Shown here piece by piece: positions 12,501 to 27,500 of a stretch of 64,000 bases of DNA. The notes below the pieces were generated by a model. That model saw nothing but the letters and a program-made list of their open reading frames with translations, searched no databases and was not told where the DNA came from. Made by a program: the position numbers and the translations under genes. How positions within the stretch are numbered: position 1 is the stretch's first letter; the number at the start of each line of letters is the position of its first letter. This DNA comes from Nectonema munidae (Eukaryota > Nematomorpha > Nectonematoida > Nectonematidae), in contig JAUIRK010000751.1 in the NCBI GenBank assembly GCA_030549495.1, forward strand, positions 124,001 through 188,000, in the 5' to 3' direction.

Positions 12501-15500
12501 ATGTGAAAATATATTTCGCAAGTTTTTACAATCTTTAAAATGGTGAAGTTTATCAGCAAGTTTATGACGTAGAGATGAGCTGGTCTTTAGGGACAGCTTC
12601 GACCAATAAAGGTTGACGATTATTAACGAACGTTAAGATTAAAAACTGTTGAATGTTTGTCATCATCGATACACGGATGACACTTTCCAAATCTGCCATA
12701 ATGAAGATCAATTTGATGAATTGTTAGCAGTCTTTAAGATCTACATCAAAAGCCTAAATTGACTTGAAAAAAAAGTTTCAAGTTACCTTTTTTGGTTGTA
12801 TTGGTTTCTATAATATAAACGAAAAGGAACAATGAACTGAAGCTTATAGAAAATCATCTTTTAATATAGTTCTAAATATATAAGACATGACTTTTTGGGT
12901 TTTCAAGCTATAAAATTGGATTGACCAAGTGTCTTATTATTCGTTCTTACAAAATTTGTTCTAAACATTTTCTAGGGAAGGAATTAAAGTTCATCAAAAC
13001 TATTTTGATCTCTAATGATTATATACAAAGTGTTGTTGAAAAAATGATAGAAAACTATAAAGAAACAGCCTATAAGGTTAAAAAATTTCAAGCTTTTATC
13101 GTTCTTTAAATATATAAAAAGTAAGAAGAAATGATTAAATGCAAGTACCTTTTAACAAAAGTGCAGTCAATGTCGTGTTCAAGTCAAAACCTATGTTCCA
13201 ATCAAATTTAAAAATGCTTTCCCCAAACTAAATCGCAATAATCTTGCTTACTCTTTTAAATGTAGTCGTGGCTGAAGCTACACTGGAAAAACTACACAAA
13301 GATGGAAGAGTAGAATTGAACTACATATCGCTAGCTTAATTCAAAATGAGAAGAGCGCCCGCATTAAAGGTCTCTTCTTCTAAAATTGGAAGGATCTGGT
13401 GGAACACTTTGAAAGATGTTGAAAGCGTTGTAGGAATGCTGTTTACTGTGATGTTTTTCTGTTCCGACAAGTTTTAGTGTGATGCACTTCTTTTTTTAGT
13501 ATCCTAATTGCTAATCCATTTTGAGTGGGCCAACAATTATGTTTAAATGAGACCACTTTTTTATTAAAACAATATAGTTTTTAATGTCGGTTATATCATA
13601 ATTATATTCAGCTTTTTGTACACACATGTAGTATCATTTTGAGACTAAGATAATTCTAAGATATATTTTGTTTAAAAATAAATCTTAGAATTAAATGTAA
13701 TTACTGAGATATTTTAAAGTTTTAAATGGAAAGATAAAAATATATAAATAGATATTTTGTTATGAAGTGAAACAGGCTGTTGGTGTATATTTATAAAAAA
13801 AAAACAAAAAAAACATACACTAACTTTATCGTTGTCATCATAGGAGTCAGAGCAGACAGATGAGTTGAAAATAATTCCAAAGAGAAAAAATATAGCAATG
13901 AATGACATGATGATGGGAGAAAGCATAAAAATCATTCCTGTACTCCTTAAGAAAAAAAAACTTAAATAACGCTATTATAAAAAATTTCAAGTCGCTCCAT
14001 TTTATTATTTAAAATTCAAATGTTGAGAAGATTAAAAGTTTGGATACAAAAAAATGATATAAATTACTACAGTATACAGAAAAAGTGAAAACAAATTTTC
14101 AACTACCTAAAATGAAATACATTTTTCTATTTATAAAAATGAATTTCCCAATTTACATCGAGAAATGGCATTCAATGTTTCTAGTGATAGGCCGATATCA
14201 AATATTTCTCCAATTAACTTATAAAATACAGAGGAATCCGTAATTACAGGCAAATTCTACTTAATTAAAGTAAACGGTTTATCACTAATTCAAAATACTT
14301 TTTCAACACTCAGAGAACAATTTGGACAGCAATGTCCTAAAAATCCTCTATAAAATTCCATTGAAAAAGAAAGCAAACGAATAGTATGGAAAAATTGTCG
14401 TCTTCAAAGGGTTACCATACTTTGAAAATAGAAATTTGAAAAATAAACAAGGATATGTAGAAAACTTTTCAAATGATAAAAGAAAAATGATACAAGGAAA
14501 GGAATTTTTTGCCAGTGTATTGATCACAGCAAGAGTCGCTAGTTCCTGACAGAATCACCTTTTCTCGCTTCCTCCCACAAGAGTTGAGTAGAATGCCGAA
14601 GAGGACAATGCTTACAATGATTATCAGAGAAAGTGAAATGAAGTAAGATGTATACCATCTATACTTTGTGTAGTGAAACTTGGGTTTAATCTGCGTGATA
14701 AACATTTGCTTCATTTTCATTGGCTGAAACTACCATTTCAAAATAGAGTATCAAATTTAGGGAACTTATCAAAAATTAAGAGAGAGATAGAATAAAACAA
14801 CCTGTTCAATTTGAGAAGATAGATTTGATGAAAATTCAAATAAGGAAGAAGACGTTTTTTGAAGATAGCTTTTAGCATCTTTGAAAAGGAAAGAAACATT
14901 TAAGTAGCATTTTGAGTTTAAAAGTTGAAAAGATACCCGCTGTGTCGGCATTTATTCGCTGTGTTATGGCGTTTGCAAGAACACTAAAAGCTGATTTTTT
15001 CTACGAAAATGTATACTTGATAAAGGAAAAAATAGATCGTCTTATTGTATTTACCTTGTCAGTTTCACCTTCAAGACTAATAACACTAACATTGTCCAAA
15101 GCAGATAAAAACTCTCCAAAATTAGGTAACTAAAAAGATACTATTATGATTACTTCATATATCTTAAACGTATATATTACATAAGCATTAAAAAGATTTC
15201 AAAATTAGTGTTAAATTTACTTGCAGGGAAGCCTTTTTAGAATATCGATATATGTTTAAAGCTATGATTATTAACCTCCGGCTATAGATGCCTGTGTTGC
15301 AAAAAAAAAGTAACCTAACAATATCATGTTAGAACGGCCAGACTTTTTCAAAGTTATTGATCTATGTACTGTACTTAGGTTGTAGTGGAGTATTATATCT
15401 ATGATCTGTTCTTAAATTCGAACTCCACAGCACGGAAGTGACGGATTTAAAAGGGGCATTCGTCATTTTTTGAGCATACCAATGCATAGTTTAATCAATT

Positions 15501-18500
15501 CTAAATTGTACTTCTGAAGAAAGATTGGTACTTCAGATCAGAAACATGGGATACAACAATATTTCGGCTTCAATCCTGCATCAAGAAAAAATAATAAAGC
15601 TCATAGTTCAAATCAAGCGTTTGAGCCGTGTGGATTATATTTCTCCTTTTCACATAAGGATACGTACAAAGGGGTTCCTACTTGTCTATGCCAGATTTAG
15701 AAGAAGAATACTGTAATATTATTATTAAGAAGGCAGAACATTTGGTGATAGACATACAGCATTATGGATTCCGAAATTACAAGGATCTTTTCATTTACTG
15801 TCTTTTTACTTTAAGGGTTTATTAAAAAAAAAACTTTTTTAAAGAATTTTAAGTGTCATTAAATTGGTGAACTATGTTTTTGGTAAGGCCCTTTAGGGGA
15901 ATCTTAGTTCTAAAGTGAACCTTTCTTAAAAAAAGTTTAGAACCAATGGTCTAAAGTTTTATATTCACATACATGGGCCTTCAATAAAAAAAGAAAACAT
16001 CTCCATCAAATTTAAGATATAAACTTTAAATCAAAACTGATAAAATTGATTCTTGGCCGCAAATGATAAATATAAATATTAAAAAATCTAAAATAAATTA
16101 CATCATAGTTCATCTTTATATCTTTCATGGTACTACTATTTTCATGGCTGGGGAGGTGGGCGGAAAAATGGCCGACTCCGATTCCAAACACTTAAAATAT
16201 CCGACTCAGACTCTAAAAACTTGATAAATTGAGCGTCAATTTTTTCGTTGTTTAAAAAAATTCTTTTTAATACTGAAAAAATCGACTCACATAGCAGCTC
16301 CTAAATTTCATTAGATCGAGTCCGATTCGTAGTAGCCCTGTCTTTTTCATCAAATTATTATTAACTATTTTCAAAAAATGTGTGTGTGTGTGTGCATAGG
16401 CCGAAATCCAAGACTGGCGCCGCCTATCGATACTTTTGACAGGGACAGACCGTGTAGCTTTTACATATAATTTTCATAAAAAAAAATTAAAAAAAATAAT
16501 TTTGCATAAAAGGTGAATACTTCAAACAAATTTCTATAAAAGATATAAAAATGAATACGTGGATAGAAAATCTTTAGTGTAGATACAATTAAAAAAATCG
16601 CCCCCTCACAATATTCGCACATAGGCAATATAGAGGGACATTTCATACAAAGGATAATGCAGATACTATCACCACATCACTCTTTATAAAAATTGATTTG
16701 TAGAGTTTTTCCATAATTGATGGCGCTATGTCACTAATTCTCTATAGGGGAGGAATTGCCTCCTTGGGGTAATTTAGCATATCCTAGGCGGAAGGAAAAA
16801 TTTAAACCTATAAACCGAAAAACTCCAATTCAGGAGATCAGAAGAGATAATACTATCAATATTTTTATTTTAGTATAAAAATCAAGCAGCATTTGATTAT
16901 TTTAAATCAAATAAAAAAAAATTTTCTAACCTTGATAAAAAAAATTAATTTTAAGGCGCATAATTTTGGAAAGAGGAGGAAAGGGATTTCAAGGGGGATT
17001 AAATTTTGACAAATGATCAAAGGGGGCCGTGGGAGTAAAAAGGTTGAGAACCAATGCGCTATGAAAACAATATAAGCAGTTTTAAATGATATCGTATGCT
17101 GTCAAGCAATCTAAGCATTATATGAATTTATCCTTAAAAAGATCATTTTATTTTTTGAAATTGAGAAGTGTTCCTATGACAATGCGCTGGTCATTTAGGA
17201 TGCATTGAAATTATGTTATATAACTAAAAAAAATGGAGCAAAATGCGCAAAATATATAAAAAAATTTATTCGCCTTTAAGCACATTGAGTTTTTATGACT
17301 TATATTTTTGCTTGTTGTAAAAACAATTTTAGTGAACTCTTTTTTTATTAGAATTAAATTTAAGAGCTATATTTTGCTAAATCAAACATTTAATGATAAT
17401 ATTGTGAAATTCTCTTAAAAATCGTCCACCTTTTCTATCATCACTCTATAGATTGCTCCATCGATTTTGACATATTCGATGATAAAGATCTGGTTCACTT
17501 GTAAAATCGCCGAGCACTGTTTAAAGTTTTTCTGAGGTGTAAGAAAAAAAGTTGTAAGGAGGTTGTACATACTTTGTTAAAATTAAACTTTATTTTGGTT
17601 TGGAGTATATTTGATCTGACGTCATTACAAATGGTTCTTTGTGTGCATTGTGAGATTGCATCGATGATGTACAAGAAGGAGCGGTGTAAATTTCTTTGAA
17701 AAGTATTGGAAAGACGAATGAGGTTATGGCTGACATCATTCATTTCTTCAAAAACGTCTTTCAAATGCTCGAATTCTAGCAACATAAAATGAAAGAACAA
17801 AAAATATCACAGCCAAAAATTCTATATCGTTGACATGCTTAGGCAGTCCCCGCAAAAAATATGTGAAATAACTTAAGTATTGCACAAACAATATTTACGC
17901 CTGGATGTTAAAAAAAATAAAAGGGTATGTTTCATAGAATGAATTCCTTTAAATCAGTAATTTTTCTATGAGAAAATGGAATGAAAATCGACTTAATTAG
18001 AAATTTTACCATTTGTTAGATTTGAGAGAGCATCATAAGCCTGCAATACTTGAGAATTTTCTTCCACTTTTTCAGCAATCAAATAGCCTAAACCTAAAAT
18101 AAATTATGAACAAGCTATAATGGCTGTTTATTGACAAATCAAAATGCAACATTTTATCCATAATTTTAAAATGAAAAAATTTTTCTTTTAAAAATATGAT
18201 ATTAAAAACTGGAATAAGTTATGTATCATTCAAAACATAGGCACTAGTGATGTGCCGATCTCAATTTTCCAACTATACCGATCGGATCCGATACTAATAA
18301 AAAATTGCAAGTACTTATATAAATTTAAAAATTATTTTGTATTTAGCCATCAATACAAAGGTTTTTGAAAAAAAATACAATTTTGATTGGTCTATCCAAT
18401 CAATTTTTAATATAAAGGAACTGCCTTTCATTGCATTTGTTCTGTTATGGGGCAGCATATGAAGAATTACAGGATATAAATGTGACGTAACACTGACATT

Positions 18501-21500
18501 GATAAACGTGTTCCAAAATGCTGCAAAAATACGGCATTTTATTGATTAGATGCATGTGCTTTTTGTTTATTTGGCATTTGAGAAAAAAGATTTGCCTGAT
18601 TTAGAAAACATTAAAATCAATATGAAAACTGGAAAAAAATAAAAAACGAACATTGTTCACTTGATTTCAAACTAATACTGGAGAAGGGAAACAAATATGG
18701 CATACTATGCCATAAAGTAAATTGGCTTACGTTATAGCAAAATTTCATTAGATCGACTCCGACTCGTAAGCCTGTCTTTTTCATCAAATTATTAACTATT
18801 TTCAAAAAAAATGTGTGTGTAGGCCGAATCCAAGACTGGTTTATACATTTTTAAAATAGTAAACAATAGTTAGTTCCATTTATGGATGTAGTATATTTTT
18901 TACATGAAATTGTGAGCAAAAAGGTATCTTTTAACCCTTTCGTTACATGATACATAAACAATTTTACCTTGGTCTGCTTTTTCAAATAGTTTTGTATATG
19001 AATCTTCTGCTTTTTATTAAATATCGTCTGATTTTTCTGGTAATGAAAGGGTTAAAATGCAATCATATGTAGAAGGAAAAAATAATATGTAGAAAGAGCT
19101 ATGCATAAAATACAAAGCTTCTATAAGGCTCTAGTATAAACATATTTGTCTATTTGTTCGATTTATAAAATTGGTGAACAATAAAAAATATGCCCATACC
19201 GATATTTTATTCGATATAACCAATTACATATTACTACTATATACCTAAATTTTCCTGGGTATATATTTGATGATAATAATCAAATCAATCTATAGGATAA
19301 ATTCCATATAGATGTTAATTTTTTATAAAGCACATAGAAAGTTTTATTAATTAAAAATAAGAATAGAAAGATAGTTTCGCTTTATGAAAACTGGGATTGA
19401 TGGTGAAAAAAATCAATTAATATAATTAATTTGTGGAATGGTTGATTAACAAGCCAGTGAGTGCACTTATATAGAACAGACATTATAAACGCGATGCGCA
19501 AAAATCTATACGATTGGCATCATTACCTATTTAAAGAAAACTACTATAAGGAAAAAAAGATAGCACCAAGCTTTGTGATGGATATGGGCATTTAATTAAG
19601 CAACATGTACAAGTTGAATGAGAAATTACTTACAGTTCATACATCCTTACAGCAAAACAAAAATTACACACCAATACTATGTTCTTTCTGCAACGATAGA
19701 TCTTGTATATAATTATATATATATGATATATGAAGTTTAATCATGAAAGTGTTCTGATATATTTTGTACAAACAAATACCATGATGCCTATCCACAATCT
19801 TTCCAGCAAAATATGAAGAATACGAGTATACCAAACACACAGCACATATGTACACAAAAGAAAACAAACATCAACACTAAATACATATAGTAGAACCCCT
19901 AGTACCGCAAGCAATACATAATATTTGTTTGGATGAGAAAAAGTTAGGTCAGAGATTCACTTTAAGTCAGAGATTCACTGATAGGCGCTCCGAGATCATT
20001 TCAGCCTGACACAGAGTTTTAGCTTTCAATTCTTTATTTATATTTTTTACAAGCCTACCTTGATACACTAATCATGAGAAAAAGATCATTTTTAAGAATT
20101 ATTTTTTATATAATTTGTATAAAAAGCATTAGATTGACAGGAAAATTTGGTCAGTTAAGATAATGGTAATTAATAAAATTTGACATAAAGAAACCGAAGA
20201 GTTGAAGAGAAAAGAATCATCACGGCATTTTAGACACAATCACCTAGTATAAAAATATTTTAGCTCCAGGCAATAAGAACTCGCTATCAGAATGTTTATT
20301 AATATTAACCTCGATTTTGAGAACAGAGCATTACACTAGTCAGCGTTATATATATTCTGATATACAAAATAATTTTTTTTCTCAATTTGCCTAATAGTTG
20401 ACGAGTGCTTAACCAGGATCGCAAAACATTTGGTACGTATGTTCCCAAAGGGAAACAGACAAAATTGAGTAGTCTACAATTAATTCTATACAATTGATAA
20501 ATGTGTCAAATTTTGGAAATCTGTAAGGGATTAGGATTACTTTAGAATTAGCATTCGTTTTTGTATTAGAGTTAGAGTTGAGGTTTAGTACATATTTATT
20601 TGTATTAATACACCACGTGTGACACAAAAAAGATATCTAGATATATATATATATACCCACATACGAATACATACATCGTACATATACATATTGAACAATT
20701 TGATAAAATGTACACAACTTAGCAAAAAAAGTGAACCTGGCTCCATCGTTATAGGCATAATTGTAATTACCGCATATAAACATTTTGTCGATATAATCGT
20801 ATTTTCACAGATAGTCAACGTATTGAAAATCATACATCACATAATTTTTTAAGAAACCTCTACTCCTTAAAAATATAATGCTCTAATTTTGGCTTCAGGG
20901 AGAATGAATGCCGACTACCCGAAGGAAGTGACAAAATTTTGGCGGGAAAAAAGGTAAAGTAACTAGTTAGTTATTTAGATAGTAATAAATCAATTAGTTA
21001 AATAAGTTAAATGAGTCGTGGTTTCTTCACTAATTTTTTTCACTCAACATTTTGTCGCACCATGCAATTTGTCGGCATTTTTGTTGAACCAAAATTTTAC
21101 ATAACAAGTGTGCGCTGAAACTACACTAAGAAGTGATCCTCGCTTCAACTAAAAAAGCAAACAAGTAGTAACATAAAGGAGGAAAAATTCTGATCCCCAT
21201 ATAATTATAAAAGTGTACAACTTTTCTTACAAAGTATAATACAAATGCGGGAGAAGATATTTAGTATTTATACAGACCTTCAGCAAGAATTTCTACTCTT
21301 CAATGATGCGCCCGCGCTAAAGAAGCAGAAAGAGATATACTAGCTACAAATTATATTACAAAAGTGTGGAAGAGTTGCATCTTCGAACAAGACAGGGGGG
21401 AAGAGAAATGGAGGATAAACACTTTTTCCCTTGAACGATGATTTTTACAAGTCTAGCATCAGACTAAAACAATGAGTTGTGTTAGAAATATAAAGTGACG

Positions 21501-24500
21501 CAGGAAAATTATTCTTTCTTTTAAATGATAAATAAAGGAGAAGTTGTACTAGTACTACTACAAGTAACCGGGATGTGAATAGGCGCAGAAATAATAGTAG
21601 TAAGAAAAGCACGTGTGCAATATCTGGGGAATTAACGATAGGCTATAGATAGAAACTAATATGTATACTGGACTTTATTTGTTTATTTATTTTATTTCAT
21701 CATTGAGGCACAAGAAGGCGTTTGTAGTGAGATGAGACAAAAAGAAAAGGATATAAACATAATATATATGAGTATCGGGTATTTACAAGAAAAATAGGCA
21801 CGCATAATGATTTATGGCATGTGTTCAGTAGTTGAATAGATCCATGTTTTAATTTTAGCTTTGATATTGTGAGTGTCGTAAGGATTTAGGGGGTGAATTG
21901 AAGAGAGAGGAATATGAGGAGGTAATTTTTTTTAATTTCAGGTTCTGATGGGTGGAATTTTGGAAAATTTGTTTAATAATTTGAGATCAGAGGGAGTGAA
22001 AGGGTGATTTAATACATTAAATGTTGTTAGGTGAAACTTTTGGTTCAGGAACTTGTTATTAAAACAGATACTAATCAGAAAAGTGTCTTTAATAGTTTAA
22101 TGAGTACCCTTGTTTGTAGGTAATATCTTGGTATATCGACATTACTCCTTAATCAATTAGTTGTAATTTATTTTTTCAATTGCCATAATCCTGATTTTTA
22201 AAAAACTAGTACAGAGGTGGGGAACCTTTTTATGTTAAAAGGCCGTTTACAATATGTTGTTGTCTATGAAGGGCGAATAATTTTTTTTTACCAAAATGGC
22301 ACTAAAGAAAAAAATTATTTTTTAATTGAAAAATTAATTTAATACAATTAATGATTTTTTTTGGTTCATCTGTTAATCGAATTCGACGAGAATTTTTAAT
22401 TTCGCCCAAGTTTAAAAATGTTGATCTACAACCATAATTAAAATGAATATTTATTGAGCCTAACATTTCTAACGTATACAATGACTTTATCAAAGGCTGC
22501 ATTTAAAAAGGTTGAAGGACGCGTGCGAACAGGTTCCTTTAGCCTCTGACCTAGTCCTAATGAGTTTCTATAAACAAACGGTCTACATAACCTAAACCTC
22601 TGATATCGGAATTTGTACAAAGACGTACTCGTATGATTAGATGCTGATACAAAGTAAATTTTGTAGAAAACATAAACTGGGGAAGGGATATGAAGAAGAA
22701 ATGTGCTTGTCTAAATTCTAAATCGAGTAACGTTGTACAAACTTTGATTTTAAAATAATTCAAATTATGATGGCTTCATGGAGAAAAATAGATCCTCTAT
22801 GATACTTTGTATGTTAAATGATATGATTGTAAGAATTAGAGTAAAGTAAATATACCATCCAAAATCAGTGTAAGATTTGCAAGAACATTTGTTTCAAAAT
22901 CATCTACTAGAATACTTTTTTGAGTCTAAAATTTTAAAGTATAGTAGTAGAGAAAGAGAGAGAGAGATGACTTATCAACTAATTTACACTATCGATGCTG
23001 CGTAAAGATTCAACAATTTCGTCGTAACAATTTACTATTCTTTTGGGTGCGAACTCTATTGCACTTTCGAGACGTTGATTCACCAATAAAGTCACTACAA
23101 CGGAAAGTCTAAACAAAAAAAATATGAAGAAAACATTGAACTCAAATTTTTGATTCGAGATAGGCGTTATCACTGATAAAACTATTGCCAGAAATTAAGC
23201 AACTGGCACTGAATGGTTTTTATCAAGATGATAACTTGCCAACCAATTCCATACTAACTAGCTAGTTAACTTGCCTTTCAAATATCTATTCATCTAAGTA
23301 GCACTAAAAAATAGAAGTAGGGCAATTGGGGGTAGACAAATTTTTGGTGGAGGACCAGCCGCGTTTAAAAATTTTTTCTTTAGCGGCCCTCATGGTATAC
23401 TAAAATGAGCAGTAGTTAAAATAGGCAAGACAAAAGTGAATTTTTGTTAGTAATTACGTTAATTTTATTTTCCTGGTGACTACAAAATTCAAGGTTATCA
23501 TCATTTTTAACATTTATCAAAACTTCTATAAAAAATTTAATCCCGGAAAAATAGGTTTAATTATATAAGTATACTTAGAAAAATAATTACTAAAACAAAA
23601 TTTATTATGCACTCAACTCTTAAAAAATAAAACAGATGAAAAAAAGTCATTTTATTGGAAATAATTTGAACCAATCAATGAGTAGTGTGAATGAATATCA
23701 TATATTTTATCATCTACCAAATTTTTTTGCATCATCGATAGTAAATTAAGTGTCCTAAATAGCTTTAGTGTAACTTTATTTTTTCTGGAGGGTGACATCC
23801 GGCCCGCAGGCCCTAGTTGGCTCACTCTTGGTCTACAAGAACACTAACAAGTAGATTCTTAACTTGGAAAAAAAGAGAATTTGGAGCTATTCATCAAAGT
23901 TAGCAAGGAAATGGAATGAGAATTAAATATTTAACACACGCCCAAAAATTATATACGTAATAATAGTTTATTTTCTCTCTTATAAACGTTGAAAAAAATA
24001 AAAAAGCACCAAATAAATAAAACTTCTAGATAAACTGTCACATAGCTACATATTTAACAATGTTGGTCGTGATTACTCTGTAAAAATAGACTTTTCTGAA
24101 AACAGACTACATCTTACACTACTAGTTTTATCATAAAATTCAAAATCCATCTTAAAGAGGTGTTTAAAAGAAAAAGAATGATGATATACATATTTTAAAA
24201 AAAGTACTTTATGTAAAGTTAATAAACAGGCACGCGAAAAATATCAAAAGTTATCACTTCTAAAACTTAAATTTTTAGGGTAAATATATTTCATTTTATT
24301 ATAACAAAAACAGTGCCAATTGCAAAAAGTTAGGAACAAAATTTTTATAGTACACAAAAGAGTTGAATTTACTAATAAAGAAAGAATTCTGTTATATACC
24401 ATTTTTAGTTCTATTTTGTCTTTTTTCAATTCTATCTTGTCTTTTTGAAATTCTATTTTATCATTTTGCAATTCATCATATGTGTTTTTGAAATAATATT

Positions 24501-27500
24501 AAGTCAATAAAAATGATAAATTTTTCAAGTCAAGAATTTTTTTTCAATAGCTATTTGGGAATGAATATTTTGACTAGCTATTCAGTTTAAAAGCAAAAAT
24601 ACTCTATTTGTTTAATATTTGAGAAGAGATATATTTTATAATGTTCGATTGTTAAATTTGTAAGTAACACTGTACATGATTAATTAAATCTTTTTTTTTA
24701 AGAAAATTTGTTGATTATTATTATAATAAAAATATAATATCGGAACAAAATGTTTCAGTTGTTAATAATGTATTTGATCATAAAGCTGTCAGAATTTTAT
24801 TTGTAGGCAGAAATAGTCAAAAAAGGCAATGATTTTCTTGTTCTCGTATACTATGATTTTTATGATATGTTAGTTTAAATAGTTTTTTTATGATTTTTTT
24901 CTTAGACTTAAATAATTTTACGAAAAGTGATTAAGCTACCATTTTTTGTATACAATGATTCCTTACAAAATGTAAAAAATACAAGCGTTACCAAATCACC
25001 CTATAAGGGTTAGCTACTTCAACGTTGGCTTTTGCTGTTTATAAAATCTTGAAAATATCAAATAGTGTCGATAAATTATCTAATTTTTTATGCCTCCTAT
25101 TATTTTGAAATTATTCTGAGAACAGACAGTTTCATTCATAGTGAAAATTGCTTTATTCGTTTATTTTGTCTCTTTTCTCTCTTATGTTAATTATGTAGCA
25201 AATTTTTCAATTTTGAGTAAAAGGTAAGGTAGAGGTACCGTGGGTGTGTTTTCATTGATAAGGCACTGATGTACCGCTTATGTCAAACTATGAACAAATT
25301 GGTATCGATGAGGAATCGAATCCAGAGGCTTCCATGCTGAATCCATCATCTCAACCAACCTGCTATGCCTCCCATAGAGTATGCTGTGGGGATACGTCAA
25401 ATTAGTTTTCAAAAACTTAAGTTATTCTGTAAAATTTTTTAGTTTTTGTTGACGCTCTATAACTTTTTCTGATAGACTTTTTTTCCTTAAAAGTTATTAT
25501 AAAAGGCAAATCATTGCAAAATGTTCTTTTTGTAGCTTGCACTAATTTTAAACTATTTTTGAATGATCTGAGAAAATGAAGTAATGCAATCTTAATTTAT
25601 TGTTTGATTTTTGGTTGCACAATTTTATCTTTATTTTATACCCTTTTTTGAGAGTCTAACTAACTTACACTTTTCTTATACACTAAAAAGAATGAAAAAA
25701 TTCTAATACCAAGTTTTCTAACTTTTGTTCTGTTTTACATTTTTGATAGAAATTACCTCAGAAAAGTTATGTAATTTGGATGTGTTTTTTTTATCTATTT
25801 TTCTGAATAAAACATTTTTTAGGAAGAAGAAATGGAACAGCTGAAAATTAATGAATGATTTTTTTCATTCAATAAAATTTCGAATTTTTTTATTGTTAAT
25901 TAATATCTTTACACTCTATTTTAAAGGATTGCTTGAATATTTGGTCTCTCGTGGTATTTCCTGACCAGTAATTTTGAAAATTGCAACAAAAAAAATTTTT
26001 TACCCGCAGTTTTTAGATTTTTGAATAAAGAATTCTCAAGTTGAAATATTAGAATTCATAAAATATAACAACGCTGACAGACTTACAGCGCTAAAATAGC
26101 GAAGATGGAAAAAACAAGAGAAACAAGGATATCTCCAAATGCATACAACTTTCGACGTTTATAGTTTTTGATTATTTTACATCTTCCACACAACTTGCCC
26201 AAACACAAGATCAAGCCTAGGAAAAAGTATACATATTATTAATTCATTGAAAAGAGCTTCTAAATAAGAGCATAAAAAATACAATCGCCTGCAAAAAAAG
26301 CTATAACTGATGTAAACATGGCACCATATTTTGCGTATTAGAAATATGCAATGTTGTTATTCATCTACGTAGAAATTACTAGATGTTGCTTGCAAAGCCG
26401 AGATACAAAATGCCACACATATCTTAGATTGCTGACGAAAGCAAGACATCAAGTCGCCATATGAATATGCAATTTCAAGGATTTATTTACATTACTTTTT
26501 ACTCTGTCCTTGTGCATGTACAACATTGTGTGTGCGTGTGTGAATTGAAGCATGAATCTCCACTGGTTTCTTGTTTAACATGAATAAACTCTAGAGTCTA
26601 CACCTCCAAGACATATTACTGTGCGCTCATTTCGTATGAGAAAACAGATACGATGGGAAAAGTTAACCCTTTCATGCACAATGGGACTGCTGTGACACAA
26701 GAAACAAAAATGGTATGCTTTAGGTTATAAAAAATTGATTGAAAAAAATAAGCGCACGATCAAACTTCGGCCAACCCTTTTAGGCATGGGTTTTCTCTAT
26801 TGTCTGCTTTCTTTGCCAATGAGTTTTTATATAAATTAAGCAGACGCTTTTTGGACACTGGTGTCCCATTGTGCCTGAAAGGGTTGACTAAAGTATTTTT
26901 ACAAAGGAAAGCACTGTTAAATACAAATCACTTTGGTATATTAGCTTGTTTTCTAACATAAATAAAACTTAGCGGTATTATAAACTTATAAAGACATTTG
27001 ACTGGATAGAAAGCCATGTTTGAACAAGTTTCAGGAGTCTGAGTTTTTAAAGAGATGGGAGTAAGAGTCGCTATCTAATAAAATTTTGGAGTCGAAGTCG
27101 GTTTTTTTAAGTAAAAAATAATAATATTTTTAGGTATTTTAAATAAAGAAAAAAAATAGTGTAATTTTTGTAAGCATATGGTGGAGTGACCCTTCTTAAG
27201 TCGGGAGCGAAGAGTTTGTGTTGAATTAAGTTTTTCTGTTGGAGTCGGTTTTTGGAATCGATGTCAGATATTTTCCCTTCAACTTGCCAGCCCTGGTTTG
27301 AACAGCCCCGCACCGGTTCATATGGAGAATAACCACCCCAAGAAAATATTTTAGTAGCAAGTGAAGAACAACCACCACGTATGACCCTTTTGAAGAACCA
27401 CCACCCCAAATAGTTTTCCAATAATATTGTACAGAATATACCACTGAAGCAAAATTATTAAAATTTAAATTTACTTTTATACAGGAAATTGTTGAGATAT

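Larger units (their letters stand above)
18094..22855 (-). other. prom: Prominin intron 6
   Basis: Holds the 18736-18838 repeat, the TTAA MITE at 18931-19055, an (AT)n run at 20641-20656, a partial arm of TTAA family 2 near 20430-20460 (ATGTTCCCAAAGGGAAAC), and a lone hAT-like end at 22214. No exon-like blocks were recognised. Confidence 0.6.
23109..26086 (-). other. prom: Prominin intron 4
   Basis: Contains the possible hAT-like MITE (23333-23836), the 21-bp tandem repeat and SINE copy 1. The rest is AT-rich without recognisable features. Confidence 0.6.

Noticed and set aside
16379-16394. (TG)n, (AT)n (20641) and poly-G/C tracts (60541, 62300) as possible signals
   Set aside because: Ordinary simple repeats for such DNA; no regulatory context supports more.
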